Part shown: piece after piece, positions 59,972 to 64,000 of the stretch
Position numbering within the stretch: the first letter of the stretch is position 1
Layout of the letters: each line of letters begins with the position of its first letter
Assembly: GCF_035994185.1 (NCBI RefSeq)
Contig: NZ_CP108538.1
Coordinates: 7,753,501-7,817,500, forward strand
Direction of reading: 5' to 3'
From: Streptomyces sp. NBC_01217
GTDB taxonomy: Bacteria; Actinomycetota; Actinomycetes; Streptomycetales; Streptomycetaceae
Length of the DNA stretch: 64,000 nt
The notes under the pieces: model-generated
The model's database searches: none
What the model was told of the DNA's origin: nothing
What the model saw: the letters and a program-made list of their open reading frames with translations, nothing else
Translations under genes and position numbers: made by a program

Positions 59972-62548
59972 GTGGTGACCAGTATGGCGTCCGCAGGCCC
60001 GCAGTCGGCGCCCGGAGCCGAACCTTCGCAGCCCAGCACCAGCACCCCCACGAGCTCCTTCGACACGGCGAACGACGCGACCGCGGTGATCGCGGGCAGC
60101 GGAACGGTCGTCGGCTGGACGCACAGCGCACAGGAGCTGCTGGGATACCGCGACACCGAGGTGGTAGGACGTTCCGCGGGTTTCCTCCTCGCGATGCCCG
60201 AGGACCCGGTACGGGTGGCGGGGATCGCCGAGCGCTGCCGTGCGGGCGCGGGGTGGAGCGGCGCCGCCGACGTACGGCGCCGCGACGGCCGGCGCATCGA
60301 AGTGGACCTGCGGGTCTCGGCCGCGTTCAACCTGGACGGCCGGGAGTGCTTCCTGGTCTCCGGACGCGAACGGCGACCGGAGTGGACGGTCGGGCAGTCG
60401 GTGCTGGACGCCTTTGTGACCAGCTCACCGATCGGTATGGCGGTGATGAGCCCGCAGCTGCGCTACGTCTGGATGAACGACGCCCTGGAACGAATCGGCG
60501 GCGTCCCGCGCGAGCAGCGCGTGGGCCACCGGATGAGCGAAGTGCTCCCGGGACTGGAGGCCGACGCCCTGGAGACCCTGATGCGCGGCGTGCTGGAATC
60601 CGGGGTCCCCGTCATGGACTACGAGTACCAGGGCTGGAGCTGGGCCGATCCGCACCGCCCCCGCGCCTACTCCACGTCGTTCTTCCCCCTGACCGACGGC
60701 GACGGCACCGTCAACGGCATCTGCTACATGGTCCTGGACGTCACCGACCGCTGGAAGGCCCAGCAGCGCCTGGCCCTGGTCAACGACTCCGGAACCAGCA
60801 TCGGCAGCACCCTGGACGTGATGCGCACGGCCCAGGAACTGGCCGACTTCGCGGTGCCCCGGTTCGCCGACTTCGTCACCGTCGACCTTCTGGAGCCGGT
60901 CGCCAGCCCCGACGGGCCCGCCCCGTGGCCCGCCGGTACGGGCCCCGTCGAGACCGGGCCCGGTACGAGGCCTTCCGGTAGGGGAGCCGCCTGCCGCGGT
61001 GCCGGAGCCGATGACGGAGACGGCGCCGTGCCGCCCCGGCCGAATCTGCGCCGCGCAGGCCTGAGTTCGGTGCGGGAGGGCTGTCCGGAGGCGATCTACC
61101 AGGTCGGGGACGTGGTGGATTCCGTGCCCCCGCCCCATGACGTCCGGTTCCTCAGCGAAGGCGAACCCGTCCTGATCCCGGCCCTCAGGTCCGTCCAGGA
61201 TCTGTGGGAGGCCGAACAACCCGCCAGGGCGGCGACGATCCGCGATTACGGTCTCCACTCCCTCATCGCCGTACCCATGAGGGCCCGGGACACGGTGCTC
61301 GGCCTGACCACCTTCGTACGATCGGTGAATCTGGTCCCTTTCGAACCGGACGACGTGCTGCTGGCCCGCGAACTGGTGGCACGGGCCGCCGTCTCCGTGG
61401 ACAACGCCCGCCGCTACACCCGCGAGCACGCCGCGGCACTCACACTGCAGCGCAGCCTGCTTCCGCACATGCTCCTCGGAGGCATGGCCCTGGACGTGGC
61501 CTCCTCGTATCTCCCGGCTGACGCCAAGGACGGGGTCGGGGGCGACTGGTTCGATGTGATCCCGCTGTCCGGGGCCCGGGTCGCTCTGGTCGTCGGTGAT
61601 GTCGTGGGACACGGCATCAGCGCCGCCGCGACCATGGGCCGGCTCCGCACCGCGGTCCACACCCTCGCTGACATGGACCTTCCCCCCGACGAACTGCTGG
61701 CCCACCTCGACGACCTCGTACTCCGCCTGAGCGACGAGGAACCCGATGACGAGGCAAGCGGTACGACCGTGCTCGGCGCCACCTGCCTGTACGCCGTCTA
61801 CGACCCGGTCACCCAGCTCTGCACGATGGCGCGCGCCGGCCACCCGCCCCCCGTCGTCGTCCGCCCGGACGGGCACGTCAGCTTCCCCGAACTGCCCGCG
61901 GGCCCCCCGCTGGGGCTGGGCTCGCTGCCCTTCGAGACAGCGGAGATCAAGCTGCCGGAAGGCAGCCTGATCGGCCTCTACACCAACGGCCTCATCGAGG
62001 GCAGGGACCGCGACGCCGAACTCGGGATGTTCCACCTGGGCAGCGTCCTGGCCCAGAACGGACTGCCCCTGGACAGACTGTGCGCCAAGGTCGTGGAGCA
62101 ACTGCTCCCCGTGCCCCAGCCCGACGACGTCGCCCTGCTGCTCGCCCGCACCCATGAGCTCAGCGCCGACCACGTCGTCTCGTGGGACGTGCCCTCCGAC
62201 CCGGCGGCCGTCGCGGGCGCCCGGGCCCGGACGGCCCGCGTGCTGAGGACCTGGGGCCTGGAGGAACTGGAGATGACGACCGAACTGATCGTCAGCGAAC
62301 TGGTCACCAACGCCCTGCGCTACGCCACCGGCCCGATCCGGCTGCGGCTGCTGCGTCAGTCCGTCCTGATCTGCGAGGTCTCCGACACCAGTAACACCTC
62401 CCCCCGCCTGCGTCACGCCAGAACCACGGACGAGGGCGGCCGCGGCCTCTTCCTCGTAGCCCAGCTGACCCGCCGCTGGGGCACCCGGTACACACCCGAG
62501 GGCAAGATCATCTGGACGGAGCAGGAACTACCCTCGACGGAGGGATGA
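59972..62548 (+). CDS. PAS/GAF/SpoIIE phosphatase with RsbW-like ATPase domain
   Basis: An 858-residue multidomain regulator. Two PAS domains (about 30-140 and 145-265) lead to a GAF domain (about 285-490), a PP2C/SpoIIE phosphatase (about 510-715; GVGGDWFDVIPLSG, VVGDVVGHGISAAA) and a C-terminal HATPase of the RsbW anti-sigma kind (about 735-855; ELIVSELVTNALRYA, DEGGRGLFLV). Such proteins dephosphorylate anti-anti-sigma factors and are abundant in Streptomyces. The GTG at 59972 has GGAG seven bases upstream; ATG 59984 is an alternative. No sigma factor or anti-anti-sigma gene lies next to it. Confidence 0.9.
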   Translation: MVTSMASAGPQSAPGAEPSQPSTSTPTSSFDTANDATAVIAGSGTVVGWTHSAQELLGYRDTEVVGRSAGFLLAMPEDPVRVAGIAERCRAGAGWSGAADVRRRDGRRIEVDLRVSAAFNLDGRECFLVSGRERRPEWTVGQSVLDAFVTSSPIGMAVMSPQLRYVWMNDALERIGGVPREQRVGHRMSEVLPGLEADALETLMRGVLESGVPVMDYEYQGWSWADPHRPRAYSTSFFPLTDGDGTVNGICYMVLDVTDRWKAQQRLALVNDSGTSIGSTLDVMRTAQELADFAVPRFADFVTVDLLEPVASPDGPAPWPAGTGPVETGPGTRPSGRGAACRGAGADDGDGAVPPRPNLRRAGLSSVREGCPEAIYQVGDVVDSVPPPHDVRFLSEGEPVLIPALRSVQDLWEAEQPARAATIRDYGLHSLIAVPMRARDTVLGLTTFVRSVNLVPFEPDDVLLARELVARAAVSVDNARRYTREHAAALTLQRSLLPHMLLGGMALDVASSYLPADAKDGVGGDWFDVIPLSGARVALVVGDVVGHGISAAATMGRLRTAVHTLADMDLPPDELLAHLDDLVLRLSDEEPDDEASGTTVLGATCLYAVYDPVTQLCTMARAGHPPPVVVRPDGHVSFPELPAGPPLGLGSLPFETAEIKLPEGSLIGLYTNGLIEGRDRDAELGMFHLGSVLAQNGLPLDRLCAKVVEQLLPVPQPDDVALLLARTHELSADHVVSWDVPSDPAAVAGARARTARVLRTWGLEELEMTTELIVSELVTNALRYATGPIRLRLLRQSVLICEVSDTSNTSPRLRHARTTDEGGRGLFLVAQLTRRWGTRYTPEGKIIWTEQELPSTEG

Positions 62549-62593
62549 GGGGCACCGGACGTTCTGCACGGCACCGGCTCTACGGCACCGGCT

Positions 62594-63649
62594 CTACGGC
62601 ACCCGAGCGGTCCATTCCGTGGTGCCGAACTTCGTACGTACGAGCTCCTCGGCCCTGGCCATCTCCTCGTCCGTCACCTTGCCCTGAGTCAGGCCGTGCC
62701 GGTTGCGGAAGGACTCGATCATCCGCTCGATGACGGCCTCGCGCGCCAGCCCCGTCTGGCGGCGCAGCGGGTCGACACGCTTCTTCGCGCTCCTGGTGCC
62801 CTTGTCGGAGAGCTTCTCCCTGCCGATCCGGAGCACCTCCAGCATCTTGTCGGCGTCGATGTCGTACGCCATGGTCACGTGGTGCAGAACGGCACCCACC
62901 CCGCCGACCACACGCTTCTGGGCCGCGCCCGCGATCTTCCCGGCTTCCGTGGCGATGTCGTTGAGCGGCTGGTACCAGGCCTTGATGCCCATGTCGCCGA
63001 GAGCTTCGAGGACCCAGTCGTCGAGGTAGGCGTAGCTGTCGGCGAACGAGAGGCCGGAGACGAGGGCGTCCGGAACGGAGAGCGAGTACGTGATGGTGTT
63101 GCCGGGCTCGACGAACATGGCCCCGCCGCCGGACACGCGGCGGACGACCGTGATGCCGTGGCGTTCGGCGCCGGCCGGGTCGACCTCGTTGCGCAGGGAC
63201 TGGAAGCTGCCGATGATCACGGCGGGCGAGGCCCACTCCCAGACCCGCAGCGTCGGCGGACGGCGGCCCGCGGCGACCTCGGCGGTGATGACCTCGTCCA
63301 GGGCCATGTGGAGGGCGGGGGACTGCGGGGCTTCGTGGATGAGCTGCCAGTCGTAGTCGCTCCACTCGGTGGCGTGCGCGAGGGCCCGGCGCACGGCTAC
63401 GGCGACGCCCTCCGCGGTCAGTCCGAGCATGACGGTCGACTCCGGCAGCCCGGCCGTGATCCGGGCCGCCAGGCCTGCGGCGTCCGTTGAGGACGGGGCA
63501 CCCTCCAGGGCCCTGTCGATCGCGAGGATTGCCTCGTCGGGCTCCAGGAAGAAGTCCCCGGCGACGCGCACGTTGCGTAGTACGCCTTCCTCGACGTCCA
63601 GGTCTACGACGACAAGCTTGCCGCCGGGCACCTTGTACTCGCCATGCAC
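62594..63649 (-). CDS. lipoate-protein ligase A family protein
   Basis: A 351-residue protein with a C-terminal domain of LplA family (about 100-300: [50 protein letters not shown] with the RRxSGGG lipoyl-AMP loop, and [17 protein letters not shown] with the catalytic Lys). The N-terminal about 90 residues ([17 protein letters not shown]) match the LplA accessory domain placed at the N-terminus. The GTG at 63649 is chosen from GGAAGGGA upstream; a longer frame runs into transposase sequence. It may attach lipoate or octanoate to E2 proteins. Confidence 0.88.
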   Translation of the reverse strand: MHGEYKVPGGKLVVVDLDVEEGVLRNVRVAGDFFLEPDEAILAIDRALEGAPSSTDAAGLAARITAGLPESTVMLGLTAEGVAVAVRRALAHATEWSDYDWQLIHEAPQSPALHMALDEVITAEVAAGRRPPTLRVWEWASPAVIIGSFQSLRNEVDPAGAERHGITVVRRVSGGGAMFVEPGNTITYSLSVPDALVSGLSFADSYAYLDDWVLEALGDMGIKAWYQPLNDIATEAGKIAGAAQKRVVGGVGAVLHHVTMAYDIDADKMLEVLRIGREKLSDKGTRSAKKRVDPLRRQTGLAREAVIERMIESFRNRHGLTQGKVTDEEMARAEELVRTKFGTTEWTARVP

Positions 63650-63839
63650 GGCTTCGTTCCCTTCCAGTGCGCGGCGTGGATCCTGAGCCTGTTGCTCCGA
63701 CGTGGGATGGACGCGCACATACCTCGCATCGCACTTTAATGCGCGCTCGTACCGAGCGGCTACGCAGCCTGTATGCCGCTGGAGCGGCATCGGAGGCACG
63801 ACCGCCGAGCCTGTCGTACGCCTGCGGGACAAACAGATC

Positions 63840-64000
63840 CCGGCGAATGCTTCTTCTGGTTCGAATGCCTCGTACAGTGAGGCGATGCCGTGGGTGTTGA
63901 GGTTGTCCATCACCAGCACCACGGCCTCGGCGTCGGGGTAGTCCACGCTCAGCAGCTGCTTGACCTGGCCGGCCCAGTCGATCCGGGTCCGCTGGGACAG
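63840..64000 (-). mobile_element. truncated IS630-family transposase fragment
   Basis: On the minus strand from the window edge the frame reads [20 protein letters not shown], then [20 protein letters not shown] and EPEEAFA, the DDE-domain stretch of IS630-type transposases with the second Asp in VMDNLNTH. The usual continuation with HYTPKHGSWLN is missing: homology ends near 63845, where an unrelated frame follows. The start is beyond the window. It is a broken insertion element next to the lipoate ligase gene. Confidence 0.75.

Overview
The window is high-GC actinobacterial DNA, almost certainly from a Streptomyces. Coding density is high, third codon positions are mostly G or C, and GTG and TTG starts are common. 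The families present point the same way: SARP regulators, an AfsA-type butyrolactone synthase, SpoIIE/GAF regulators, DUF4331, F420-dependent LLM oxidoreductases. No rRNA, tRNA or CRISPR array was seen.

Left flank (1-11.1 kb): the 3' end of a gamma-glutamyltransferase; a methionine aminopeptidase whose C-terminus is frameshifted, divergent from a small XRE regulator; a Streptomyces-type hypothetical protein; a DUF4331 protein; then a reductive pyrimidine-degradation group (beta-ureidopropionase, class III aminotransferase, dihydropyrimidinase, LLM/F420 oxidoreductase). Two promoters of that group carry the same GTCTACG-N2-CGTAGA palindrome.

Centre (about 11.2-53.8 kb): one biosynthetic gene cluster. 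The right-pointing core encodes an FkbH-like glyceryl-ACP enzyme, a fatty acyl-AMP ligase, two long acyl-ACP dehydrogenases, a free ACP, a single KS-AT-ACP polyketide synthase, a KAS-III-like enzyme, a second ACP, an E2-type acyltransferase and a phosphopantetheinyl transferase. With the alpha/beta hydrolase at 51.3 kb this matches the tetronate cassette of agglomerin, RK-682 and the spirotetronates, joined to a ramoplanin/enduracidin-like FAAL plus two-dehydrogenase module. My reading is that a fatty acid is activated, desaturated on the ACP, extended once with malonyl-CoA without reduction, and condensed with glyceryl-ACP into a 3-acyl tetronate. Tailoring candidates are a P450, a flavin monooxygenase and two glycosyltransferases with a full 2,3,6-trideoxyhexose pathway (RmlA, RmlB, 2,3-dehydratase, 3-ketoreductase, E1-type 3-dehydratase, 3,5-epimerase, two 4-ketoreductases). 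The left-pointing arm holds a large SARP, an AfsA homologue, a 7Fe ferredoxin, a 2-oxoacid:ferredoxin oxidoreductase pair and a two-component system. A motif, CAAGC-N3-TCTTTAG, recurs upstream of several cluster genes. Two near-duplicate histidine kinases bracket the sugar block; only the first has a TTA codon. I could not match the predicted product, an unsaturated acyl tetronate carrying trideoxyhexose, to a compound I know.

Right flank (53.8-64 kb): a GH76 remnant, an exported LppX/LolA-like protein, an amidase, a CxxC carboxymuconolactone-decarboxylase-like protein, a two-component system, a PAS/GAF/SpoIIE phosphatase with an RsbW-like ATPase domain, a lipoate-protein ligase family protein and a truncated IS630-type transposase at the edge.
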